From Stentor coeruleus (lineage: Eukaryota > Ciliophora > Heterotrichea > Heterotrichida > Stentoridae): 38,309 nucleotides of DNA. The position numbers and the translations under genes were made by a program. This document shows positions 1 through 9,900 of the stretch, one piece after another. A model generated the notes under the pieces. It was not told the DNA's origin, searched no databases, and worked only from the letters and a program-made list of their open reading frames with translations. The DNA lies in contig MPUH01000721.1 of the NCBI GenBank assembly GCA_001970955.1, forward strand, positions 1 through 38,309, written 5' to 3'. The stretch's first letter is position 1; each line of letters opens with the position of its first letter.

Positions 1-496
1 AATTATAATATTTTTACATTTCGCCCTAACATTATCCACATTTTTCTCACTCATATTAAAAAAAAAATTCATATTTAACATTTAATTTTCTCACATACCA
101 AAACTTTCTTTTAATTCTTTTTATTATAAAAATTTTAACAATGTGTAATTTTGATCATTTGCATTTTGTTGTGTGATTAAAATCATCACATCATGATAGA
201 ATTAAAGTTTAATAATACAATAGTTTCTTATATAGCTTGAAACTAATGTAGATAAGGGCATTACAATTTATGGAAGAAGGATTTTCTATCACTGAAAAAA
301 ATTAAGATCATTTAGAAATAATAAGAATATCAAACTAGTTTTTCAGAAAATATAAAGAAAGATCAATTATTTAATATTACTCAATAATGAATTAAGGTGG
401 AAAATCTAAAATTTTGTGATTAGGATTTAAACTATTTCCATTTTTTGCTTAATGCTAGCTTATATTTTTCATTATCAAATATTGATGAGTAATTTT
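1..496. other. AT-rich leading region, no gene recognised
   Basis: Very AT-rich sequence with frequent stops in all frames. I see no homologous coding stretch, RNA gene or repeat. It is the 3' flank of the minus-strand nucleoporin-like gene; a neighbouring gene presumably lies beyond the left edge. Confidence 0.5.
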
Positions 497-1360
497 TTAG
501 AATTTCATGTAAATTTCTTCAAGTTTCATAAGTTTCTCATTGTTTTTTTCAATTTGATTTTCTACCCAGTCCAAGCATTCCAAGCAATTTCCTATAACTT
601 CATCCAAATCATTCACGACATCACGTTTTTCAAGTTTTTTATTCACACTCTCAACAATTTCTTTAAAGTTTTCTTCAGCTGAGTCAATCAAAACAATATT
701 AGCACTAGCCGCTTTATAAATGTTATTTTTTTCATCACAAAAAATATTTACCCCAGACAAAGCTATTGCCTGATCTAAATTAGATAAGACTTGATCTAAA
801 ACTTTAAACAAAGTTTTCTGTTCAGCTTCCATCAACTGAATACATTCCTCAAATTCTTTACGTCTTTTTTGCATTTCTTCTAAGCCAACTTGAATAAAAA
901 TAAAATTCTTTAGCATGCCATAAGCTATATTTTCTGCTTCTATTGTTTTTTGAATAAGACTATTAAACAAATTTATACTTTTTGTAATAAAATTTTTATT
1001 CTGATGCATAACATCGTTAACACATCTTTTTTTTAACACAATTAGCTCCTTTTGGTCTAGAATTTTTGCATCAATATACGACATGTTTGAAGCTGTCTCA
1101 GATATTGATTTTTTACTTTGTAAGTCATTTGGACTGGGTTTTGTAAATGATTGACTTAGTTTTGAAGACATAATAGTTGATTTTTCTGGTTTATTTGTTG
1201 TTGATAGATGATTTGGATTTATGCTTGGCGGTATTGTTGAAGTATTTTGGATAGGTGCATGTGTTATCTGTATAGAATATACTGTTGGGGGAAAAGTTGC
1301 AAACTGTTGAGGTATTGAATATGATTGTAAGGGTATGCTAGTAGCAAAAGGATTTGTCAT
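497..1360 (-). CDS. Nup62/Nsp1-like nucleoporin, short and without FG repeats
   Basis: A 287-residue protein. Residues 1-100 are a Ser/Thr/Pro/Gln-rich disordered stretch; residues about 100-287 are helical coiled coil. The C-terminal third follows the Nup62/Nsp1 C-terminal pattern: a Glu-Gln-Lys segment (MEAEQKTLFKVLDQVLSNLD), then a DEKNNIYKAA...IDSA segment resembling the Nup62 'DEEREKTYKLAENIDAQL' region, then a D-L--I---L--LDWVE-Q block like Nup62 'LQWIDQN'. In the family this domain anchors the central-channel nucleoporins through a trimeric coiled coil with Nup58 and Nup54, while N-terminal FG repeats form the permeability barrier. Here the N-terminus has no FG dipeptides, only scattered Phe. 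The ATG at 1360 is the first in frame after stops. The assignment rests on recalled sequence similarity, so an unrelated coiled-coil protein is possible. Confidence 0.6.
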   Translation of the reverse strand: MTNPFATSIPLQSYSIPQQFATFPPTVYSIQITHAPIQNTSTIPPSINPNHLSTTNKPEKSTIMSSKLSQSFTKPSPNDLQSKKSISETASNMSYIDAKILDQKELIVLKKRCVNDVMHQNKNFITKSINLFNSLIQKTIEAENIAYGMLKNFIFIQVGLEEMQKRRKEFEECIQLMEAEQKTLFKVLDQVLSNLDQAIALSGVNIFCDEKNNIYKAASANIVLIDSAEENFKEIVESVNKKLEKRDVVNDLDEVIGNCLECLDWVENQIEKNNEKLMKLEEIYMKF

Positions 1361-1668
1361 TCCTGAGATAGAATTTATAAAATTATAAGGAAATATGAAT
1401 ATTAAGACTTTTATATAGGATGGTGTGTAAATAAAAAAAGAAAGGAGTGGCTGATGTACTTGAATAATATTTTTTTTGATTGTTTGGGAGTTGGATTTTT
1501 TTGAATATACGATTTTGTGAATTTATTATTGTAAAATTTTCAAACAACCAATTTTTAATAATCAAGAATATATGGAGTTGGGAAGATTATACCCAAAATC
1601 CTACCAAAAACATAAACTTTTCAACTAAATCAACCCTATTCATCTCTTAAACTTAATTATTAACTGAC
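1361..1668. other. Intergenic, nothing recognised
   Basis: Just over 300 bases between the stop of the STAND gene and the start of the nucleoporin-like gene, both on the minus strand. It must hold the 3' end of one and the promoter of the other. A 60-codon open frame at 1383-1565 has low-complexity composition and no recognisable feature. Confidence 0.5.
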
Positions 1669-4600
1669 CTAGCAAGCTTTGCTCTTATAAAACTCACCCT
1701 TATTAAGATCACCCATTTTTTGATAGAAAATAGCAATATTCTGATAAGTAATCACTAAATGTGCATGTCTAGCTTCAAGTGTGCTTTCCCTAATATTCAA
1801 GCATTTCAAATAATATTCCTCACCTTTATCCCACTTTTTAAGATCAGTATAAAGTTTCCCAAGAACATTATACGTAACAGCAAGTGCAGGGTGTAAAGGA
1901 TCAAGTATATTTTCTTGTATCTTTAAGCATTTAAGTAAATAATTTTCACTTTGTTCTAATTTCCCACGGCTTCTATACATACTTCCAAGATAATTATAAG
2001 CAGCAGCTAATACTAAATCATCAGGTTTACAAATATGTTCTTGTATATTCAATGCTTTCATCAAATATTCTTCGCTTTGATCATATTTCCCAAGATCCTT
2101 AAATATCATACCCAAGTAATTATACGTAAAAGCAAGATCAGAATGCATTGGACTAAGAATTTTTTCTTGGATTTCCAAACCTTTTAAAAACCACTCTTTA
2201 CTTTTTTCATAAAGAATCTGCATCTTATAAAGTAGTCCAAGAGCAATATACCCATCTGCAAGAAGTTTAGACCCTGGATTGTTATCTAATATGCTTAAAC
2301 TCTGCCTAAGAAGCTCATCACTACGATCATATTTCCCAATTTCCATAAAAACTTCACCTAATTTGAAATAAGCTCTTTCATTTTCTCCAGTTATAGGCTG
2401 CAAAATTCCAACAGCTTTTTCAGCATAGACTAAAGCTATTTTAGAATCCCTAACAACAATTGTATAAGCTCGACCTATATAAGCTAAAAGTTCAATTTCC
2501 TTTATGTTTTCTGAAGGATGGGATAAGATTTTTTCTGCATGAGGTAATAACTCAATAATATTATGGAAAAGGTCAGGTTTTTGTGGGTTGACTATAAAGA
2601 ACTCATACAAATAATTAATCAATTGATGTTTATGTTCATTAGAAGAATGTTTTGCTAATATTTCACTTGTAGCTTGATCTATACTCCATGTTAATTCTCC
2701 CCAGGTTATGAAATAATAATTAATCAATGCACTTTTACCTTTAAGCCAATTAGCTCTAGAGTTAGATTTTAGGAAGACTGTTTTAATCATTCTTGCAGGG
2801 ATACGTTTTGGTGCACAATGAGCTATGATTCTTAACAACTCAAGTGCTTCATTTGGTAAACTTGATATTAAAGACTCAGTTGTTAATTCTAAAGCATGGT
2901 CCTTAACAAGTTTCTGAGGAAAATCAGTTAAATAACCTTGAGCTGTAGTTTTAAGTTTTAATATATCCCCTGCTACTCTTTTTATAGTTAAAGGCACACC
3001 TCCAATTTTTTCACAGATTGATTTGTGTGCTTTAGCTTCTTCAAATGAATTAAGTCTTATTTGTAATGCTGTTACTGCAGCTTCTATTGATAATTCACTT
3101 ACCATAACTTTATTCTGCCAGTTCGTATTTCGACTTGTGGCTAAGAAATCAATGTTTTTATTTTCGACAAGGTATTCTTTTATCGATTCAAAATTCGGCG
3201 CATCATCAAGGATTATAAGCCCTGTTTTTGTCAGCCCTTGTAGATAGTTTTTAAGTTTAGCAAAAGCGTTCTTATCATCTTTTTCTAAAATTTTTTGAAT
3301 ATGGGCATATCCTGAATAAGAAGTGACTATTGTATTTTCACTTTCACAGTTGACTTGGATTATAAAACTGTAGCTATTCGATTTTTCTCTTGCATATTTC
3401 AAAGCTGTAGCTGTTTTACCTATCCCTGCTGAACCACATAGCGCTACAATATTTCTTTGGTCTCCACTTTCAGGTTTGCGTTTGAAAAAACTGTTGATTT
3501 GAGCGATTTCCCCTTCTCTTGATACAATTTTCCCAAAGTCCAACATATCAGCCATATTAACTTTGATGTCAGCTTTTTTAGAAACTGGGTATATAGTAGG
3601 CAGTTTTAGGACTGCCAAAACTTTTTCATCAGTTTCAGCTTTTGTCCTCATTTCTGACAAGTCAAAAGCTTTTTGTTTAATCCCCGCATCTTTCAAACCT
3701 CGTAAAACTCTTAATAAATAACAAGATTGGATTCGAAGTTTCCAGTTTGGGTCGCTACAGATTGTCCCGAAGGATTGTAAAAATTCTCCAATATAGCTTT
3801 CTCTGATTTTACCAGAACGAATCCATTTTTCGATATATGATAAGAATACACCTTGTTCATCGTAATAACTACCTGAGAAGTAAATTAATTGGGAACGAAT
3901 AACTTCTTCTAAAAGTTCTGATTTTTCATTTTGTTGGCCTGAGGATTTATCATAAAGAGACATGTAGATAAAGTATTCTGTGAAACCTCCTTTGAGCTTT
4001 TTCCAATGCTTGCTGAAATATTCTGTGATTTTTTTTAGGTTTTGGTGAATACTGGCCTGCTGAGGGTTTATTGAAACTTCTAAAGCCTCTCTACATTCAA
4101 ATGCAACCTTTTCCCACCAATCTATAGTATTTCTGCTTCTTTCAACAAGATTTTTTACTGCATTTATTTCTAATACTGTAACTAATTCAAGAAGCCGGTG
4201 TTGGTTTTCTAAAGCTGTAGAAGCTTCATTTAAGTTTTTAAGCAAGATGCTCATTTCTTCATTTTTAGAAACTTTATCCCTGTTCTCTACAAAGTCCTGC
4301 AAAACATATTTCCTAATGACCCTAATAAGCTTAAGCCTTTGTCCCAAGCACATAGGATTATTTAAAAACTCACTAGAAGCGAAATTTTTCCCAAGTTCAC
4401 AAGCAACAGCAAAAGGTTTACTAACTTTAGATATCTTCATCAAAAGTTTAAGGTCATAAAATGATACCGAAGCATAAATCACTTGTTCTGAAACTCTATT
4501 AGCAATCTGCATAGCTTCAATAAATTCCTTTTCTAAAGAAGCCAAATTCTGAGAGTTTTCCTTATGAAGCATCTCATATCGATTGTCTAAATCAGCTTTT

Positions 4601-4992
4601 TCTGAAGGAGTTAATGGGGTGAATCTTTCTGGATCAGTAGATAAAGGTGATTTAGCTCCAGATTCTTTATGTGCTGAATTGCCTTGATTTGCTGAGACAC
4701 TTGGAAAAGCTTGTACTGATTTTTTGCTTGAACAACAGACGCCACCTCCAAAAAGACCTCCTGTATAAGTTAAAGCTAGAGTTTTTGGATTGATTTGAAA
4801 GAAATGCATTGATGCTGAAGATGGGAGAAAGGACAAAAAGACTTTTGAAGTGCAAGAAATTGGTTGAAAAGCTCTACGGTTTTGTTGTAAGTCTATAACT
4901 TCACTATTCAAGGTGCCGTTTTTGTTGAATATCTTGATTAAGTACTTAAAAGCCACTTCCCACGTGCGCAATTCTCGTCCGTTATCCACCAT
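1669..4992 (-). CDS. STAND (NB-ARC) NTPase with C-terminal TPR repeats, NLR-like
   Basis: A 1107-residue three-part protein. Residues about 110-480 are a helical N-terminal region that I do not recognise. Residues about 495-790 form an NB-ARC/AP-ATPase module: P-loop GSAGIGKT at 520-527, Walker B LIILDD with D596/D597, a sensor-like DFLATSRN, and a GGVPLTI motif. A winged-helix-like stretch follows. Residues about 870-1107 are five and a half TPRs of the 42-residue kinesin-light-chain type (LGxxYxxxGKYxxSEEYxxKALxIQE). STAND proteins work as ADP/ATP-switched scaffolds that oligomerise when the repeat domain senses a ligand, as in APAF1, plant NLRs and bacterial and fungal NB-ARC/TPR proteins. 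The effector output cannot be read here because the N-terminus matches no death, TIR or nuclease domain I know. The first 61 residues are odd and Met62 (codon at 4809) is an alternative start. Confidence 0.85.
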   Translation of the reverse strand: MVDNGRELRTWEVAFKYLIKIFNKNGTLNSEVIDLQQNRRAFQPISCTSKVFLSFLPSSASMHFFQINPKTLALTYTGGLFGGGVCCSSKKSVQAFPSVSANQGNSAHKESGAKSPLSTDPERFTPLTPSEKADLDNRYEMLHKENSQNLASLEKEFIEAMQIANRVSEQVIYASVSFYDLKLLMKISKVSKPFAVACELGKNFASSEFLNNPMCLGQRLKLIRVIRKYVLQDFVENRDKVSKNEEMSILLKNLNEASTALENQHRLLELVTVLEINAVKNLVERSRNTIDWWEKVAFECREALEVSINPQQASIHQNLKKITEYFSKHWKKLKGGFTEYFIYMSLYDKSSGQQNEKSELLEEVIRSQLIYFSGSYYDEQGVFLSYIEKWIRSGKIRESYIGEFLQSFGTICSDPNWKLRIQSCYLLRVLRGLKDAGIKQKAFDLSEMRTKAETDEKVLAVLKLPTIYPVSKKADIKVNMADMLDFGKIVSREGEIAQINSFFKRKPESGDQRNIVALCGSAGIGKTATALKYAREKSNSYSFIIQVNCESENTIVTSYSGYAHIQKILEKDDKNAFAKLKNYLQGLTKTGLIILDDAPNFESIKEYLVENKNIDFLATSRNTNWQNKVMVSELSIEAAVTALQIRLNSFEEAKAHKSICEKIGGVPLTIKRVAGDILKLKTTAQGYLTDFPQKLVKDHALELTTESLISSLPNEALELLRIIAHCAPKRIPARMIKTVFLKSNSRANWLKGKSALINYYFITWGELTWSIDQATSEILAKHSSNEHKHQLINYLYEFFIVNPQKPDLFHNIIELLPHAEKILSHPSENIKEIELLAYIGRAYTIVVRDSKIALVYAEKAVGILQPITGENERAYFKLGEVFMEIGKYDRSDELLRQSLSILDNNPGSKLLADGYIALGLLYKMQILYEKSKEWFLKGLEIQEKILSPMHSDLAFTYNYLGMIFKDLGKYDQSEEYLMKALNIQEHICKPDDLVLAAAYNYLGSMYRSRGKLEQSENYLLKCLKIQENILDPLHPALAVTYNVLGKLYTDLKKWDKGEEYYLKCLNIRESTLEARHAHLVITYQNIAIFYQKMGDLNKGEFYKSKAC
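1672..2385 (-). repeat. 126-nt coding repeat encoding 42-residue TPRs
   Basis: In-frame degenerate tandem repeat at the 3' end of the STAND gene. Each unit carries the Tyr-x-x-Leu-Gly / Gly-Lys-x-x-x-Ser-Glu pattern and spacing is constant at 42 codons. Five full units plus a partial one are visible, and they differ enough that expansion is not recent. Confidence 0.8.
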
Positions 4993-5612
4993 ATTTGTAT
5001 GAAGTCAATCATAAGCATTCTTTACTAGTTTATGATTAGATTTCTTATATTAGTAATAGACTTTAATTGCGAAAGTAATGCGAATATTGATAGGTGATGA
5101 TTTGTTATAACAAAATAATTCTTTGGCGTAAAGAAGATGAAAAGTTTTTGGTTTCTAGCTTTTAATGTTATTTTTATTAAGATAATTTAAGAAAAATATT
5201 ATCGATTGCCTGAAGGTTGATTTGAATAGTTTTATTCTATATGTAAACAAAATAAATAGATTTTATAAGGGAAGTTCTTAAGTCAAATATCCTTTATGTA
5301 TTTAATGAAAATATGTGTAAAATCAAACTGAAAATCTTTTTCCATGTGTTGTTATTATTTATCATAATACCTCAAAGTAATTTTTAATTAGCATAAGATT
5401 ATATATACATTTCATATACTTATAATGATTTCCTATAGAATTTTTCTTGATAATAATCAAATATAATATTTTCTCGTATACAACAAGCAATATTTAATTC
5501 TAAAATACTATTCGACTTAAAAAAATCATACTATGGACTTGATCTAATAGTCAAAAAAATTATTCACCATATTATAAGAGCTTTTTTAAACTCTAAATTT
5601 TTTTCTAATAAC
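4993..5612. other. Intergenic, 620 bases, nothing recognised
   Basis: AT-rich sequence between the start of the STAND gene and the stop of the F-box gene (both minus strand). No open frame of note, RNA gene or repeat. Confidence 0.5.
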
Positions 5613-6380
5613 CTAATAATAATAAACTCTGGCGAAACAATAACCAAGCCTTGGTCCATAGTTTCCTGCCCACCATTTCTCATCTTTTCCGTGGAAGCAA
5701 ACATTTGCAATGATATCACTTTCCTCGAGTTCCATATTTATCCCAAGTAATTCCCAAGGACATGAGAATTCCCTTTCAACTTCTTCAAAATATTTCGGAA
5801 CAACAGTTTTCTCTCTCTCTCTATGTTTGTTCAAGCTATTTTCAATAGTTACTTTTAAACTCACGGTATTACCGCAATCCCATCTTCTTCTCACTGGAGA
5901 GCCGACTACAAGCTTAGCTTTCCTATCAAGTAATTTCGGTCCAGTAAAAGGACTTAGGTCTATATTCACTGACAAAGAGCCTTCCCCATAAGAGCCAACA
6001 AAAATCGTCTTTGAATTATTGAATGTCAAAGAATCTTCAATACACCAGCCATTGCCACCATCTTTCTTTTTCCAATGATTAAATCCTAATCCCCCATTTG
6101 GATTTTTAATCAAATTTTGGGAGTAGCATATTCGAGGTATTTCAACTACTGATGATAATTTTATTCCTGAATATTCTTCAAAATCTGATATATAAGTCTC
6201 TAAAGTAACTTTTCTTTGAAATAAAGTTGAAAGAAAGTTTATCAGAAGGTATAAACAAACTTCTGAATGCTTTAAGTGCTCATAACATGATTTACTTAAA
6301 CACAACAGATCAATTATATCTTTTGTGCTTAAAAATTCAGAAACTCTCTTGAGGACAAATAGTTTATGAGATTCATCCAT
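5613..6380 (-). CDS. F-box protein with F-box-associated (FBA) domain, FBXO6/FBXO2-like
   Basis: A 255-residue protein. Residues 1-45 are a divergent F-box (LKRVSEFLSTKDIIDLLCLSKSCYEHL) that would bind Skp1 in an SCF ubiquitin ligase. From about residue 88 the protein follows the FBA domain of the FBXO2/6/27/44 family: NLIKNPNGGLGFNHW, a GWCIEDS turn, a FVGSY strand, a WDCGNTVSL segment matching the family D-C-G-x-x-Y-x-L, and the signature KWWAGNYGPRLGYCFARVY close to the C-terminus. In animals several members bind N-glycans of misfolded glycoproteins through residues in the equivalent of this last loop. The length is close to the animal homologues and the stop is TAG. The FBA assignment is solid; glycan binding is inference. 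Confidence 0.8.
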   Translation of the reverse strand: MDESHKLFVLKRVSEFLSTKDIIDLLCLSKSCYEHLKHSEVCLYLLINFLSTLFQRKVTLETYISDFEEYSGIKLSSVVEIPRICYSQNLIKNPNGGLGFNHWKKKDGGNGWCIEDSLTFNNSKTIFVGSYGEGSLSVNIDLSPFTGPKLLDRKAKLVVGSPVRRRWDCGNTVSLKVTIENSLNKHREREKTVVPKYFEEVEREFSCPWELLGINMELEESDIIANVCFHGKDEKWWAGNYGPRLGYCFARVYYY

Positions 6381-6928
6381 TTTACTATTATTATTATCAG
6401 AAATGCAAAGGGATTATTAATATAAGCAAAAGTTTATAAAATTTAATTTTTAGTTTCTTTGCATTATATTTGAAGGGAAGTCTTATAGAAAATTTTAGAT
6501 TTTTTTGGTGAAGTAATTTAAAAAATCATGCTGAAATATAATTGATTTATATTTGCGAATTTTAGGTTTTGTAAAAAAGTGCTGAATATAGATGAGCTTT
6601 TAAAACTTCTTTTAGCTTAGCAGCATGGCTTAGATTTAAGATTAATTATTGCCATAGTATATTTTTTTATTCTATTTCAGAAGATAATCTAATGATTTTC
6701 ACTGGTATTCTATTCTGATAACTAAACAAATGAAAGTAGGCTTTGATAGCCTAGTTCTTATAGTAAATTCGATTTGAAGGATAATATTTAATATTATAAT
6801 AATAGCTTATTATTGTTTTGATTTTTATAAGATAAATTACACTTCTTATATCTGTGGAGTTTTATATGGAATGCTCCTTTGCTATTATTTTATTCATATT
6901 TTACCATACTGATAATTAATATACAGTA
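6381..6928. other. Shared 5' region of two divergent genes
   Basis: 548 AT-rich bases between the minus-strand F-box gene and the plus-strand REJ-like gene, so it must contain both promoters. I recognise no specific element. Confidence 0.5.
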
Positions 6929-9900
6929 ATGTTTTGGTTATACCTTTTAAAGCTAGTTCTCATAGAAGCAAATAGCCTTGGATTTATTACTTTTTCTAAT
7001 TTCGGCCAAAATTACAAAGGTATCATACAGTTATATGACAGTAACAATCAAACTTTATCATTAAACTCTGTTACGATTTTCATATTCACTCGTCCAAGCA
7101 CGACTTCCGAAGGTTCTGGTTCAAGACATTCTACCAAAAGTGGCCAAGTGACTTTCTTTTTAAGTCTATGGTGTGAAGGGGTTTATGAAATCGTTGCTCA
7201 ATCTCCAGGATATACTGAAGCTTTATCTCCTTTAGTTAATATTACCGATGATCAATGCTATCCACTTACGATAAATATTACGCAAATTTCTTTGGATTTG
7301 TTTAGTGTCAGTATTGATCTTAGGTTTGATTACTTTGGCACACTTTTTACTTCTTGCGATTTTGAGATTGTTGAAATACAAGGAGAAAGTTATAACGGTG
7401 TTAATTATCAAAGCCAAGCTGCTGGCTTTACAAATTTTTACATTTCGTTTAATCATAATGGGAAATTCAAATTTGTTGCAATTGGAAATGAATATTATTC
7501 AAGATACTTTGAAATAGATTACAACCTAACAGAAACTAATCTTTTATACTTAAAATCACAATTCCTAGTTGAAGCAGTAATTTTCATATAGCCGACCATA
7601 GTAACTAAACCCTTTTCTATTCTTGTCGAGGTATTTCAAGACTCCACACTCACTATAAAATCTCTAAACGATTTTTATCCTATATCTCTAATCACAACCC
7701 CCACATCCTCTTTTTTATTTCCCCAAGACTTTATTCTAACAACAAATGGTGAAGTTATTTTTACAAATCTATCACTAAACTTAACAGGATCATGCTCTAT
7801 CATAGCTTATTCTCCAAACATAATATCAAGCTTTTCTCCTATTTTTACTCTCAACAGTATTACAATAGATTTCTCTTTCTCACCTAAAAAAGTAATTTAT
7901 AAATAGCCTCTATATCGAGAAGACATATTTTCATTAACAATAAGTTTATATATAAAAACAACTTTATATACATACGACTCATATACAATTGATCTTCAAG
8001 TATATCCAAATACAAATTTATTAGGAAATTCAATTGGAAATACTACAAATGGAGTTTATACTTTTAACAACCTTCAAATGAGCTCTTTTAATACATTTAG
8101 GTTTTTGGGATATGTTTACGGCTATGCATCATTTTCTGATTATGTTATAATTTCCCCATATGCTTATGTTAATATTAGTGATTTAGTATGATTTATGTAG
8201 ATTATTGAACCAAATGTCCCTTTTAGTTTCAGTTTGTTTTTTTATGAAGACCCAGATTTGACTATATTATATACAGAAACCAGACCAAAATTTACGTTGA
8301 GAGTTCAGCCAGGGAATACATTTATATGTAGTAATGCGATATTTGGTTCATCAAATAAACTATGTCAATCAACTACTCTTAAAAAACCTGGATTTTATAC
8401 TTTTCAACTTGATATCAAATACAATATATTAAATGCTAATAACATCACAATTAAAGGTTATTCTAATACAAAATATTCACCTATTGTAAATATTATTCAG
8501 CCTATAAATCCTAATGATAATATTAATGCTGTTGTTACTGTTTATCAAGATAAAACCTTACAAATTTCTTACGATCAAATGGATTTTATCATAAATGAAA
8601 TTCAGATTGATTATAATGAAAATGATGTGGTTACTGAAAAAACTTTTTCTGGTGTTGCATATATGGAAAATTTAACTGTTAAAGGACTTGGTGATATAGT
8701 TCTTATGTATACATCAGATTTTCTTTTCCCAAGTTTAAGTTTTTTAAAACTTAAAGCTTATTTAAATATTGAACCAGTAGGAGAATATGTAAGATTTATA
8801 TAGCCTTCAAATGCTGAGACACAATATTCAATTATAGTTTCTGCATATAAAAACTATGAAAAAACTATTCTTTATCCTTTAAAATCTTGCAATTTTTATA
8901 TTGAACTTGATCCTTTGGGTGATATGACTGAATGGAATTGCAATGTAAATGATGAAGGAAAAATACTTATATCGGATTTTTATATAGTAAGTCCAGGAAC
9001 TTATAGTTTTATTGTTTATAATGATGAGTTTTATTTTGATGCTTTTTCATATAATTTTAATGTGACTAGTACGAAAAATGTTTTTGGTGTTACTATTTCA
9101 CAGAGTTTTGGAGTTAAAATAATTGGCACAGACTTTGATATAAAAGTTTTATTAACTGATAGAACAGGAGAATTAATTAAAAATCCTGTACAAGTGTTTT
9201 TAGTGTCTTTGAATTTTGAATTAAAAGAGTTTAAATTAATATACACTGAAAATGGGGAAGCACACTTTAATTTAATCATGAGATATCCTGGGAAATATAT
9301 TATCACTGCATTAACTGATAATGATTCACCTTTAGCTACTTATAATAATATCACTGTTCATATAATTGATCCTTTGTGTGTGAGGAGTGATGAAAATGAT
9401 ATATGTCTAAAATGCATAGATAATGCTGTAATAGTCTACCAAGTCTGCATGTGTGAAGAAAATAGTTATTGGAATCAAAGCATAAAAGCTTGTGTGTGTA
9501 AAGAAACTTATATTTCTTATGATGGTCATTGTGTTCCTTGTAAGAATTTCCTAAATTCTGAAGATGCACTAAGTTTTTACAGCGAGGATTATTCAAGCAT
9601 ATATATAAATTTTTCATATCCTATCACAAGCAATGATACTATGAACTGCATAAACATAATTTCATTACCTCCTTCTTTAGCTGACTATATAATAGATTGT
9701 ATATGGGTAACTTCTCAGCAAATACTACTTAAATCTAATAGCCAACTTCCTCCACTAAATTCCTATATAAAAATCCTCAAGCCCCTAACTTCCGAAAATG
9801 CCTCATGCTCTTTATTTGATAACAACATTGAAATCCTAATACAAAATTTATATCCTCTACCATTACCTATCATAAAATTTCAAGCTCCATCAACTTATTC

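Noticed and set aside
452..682. Phe-rich plus-strand ORF opposite the nucleoporin-like gene
   Set aside because: It is the antisense shadow of a coiled-coil coding region.
1383..1565. 60-codon ORF on the minus strand upstream of the nucleoporin-like gene
   Set aside because: Low-complexity composition and no motif; it looks like a chance frame in AT-rich DNA.
7577..8203. REJ-like region as a string of separate short genes or a pseudogene
   Set aside because: Every interruption is exactly a 15-nt GTA...TAG segment, and the protein continues in frame on both sides.
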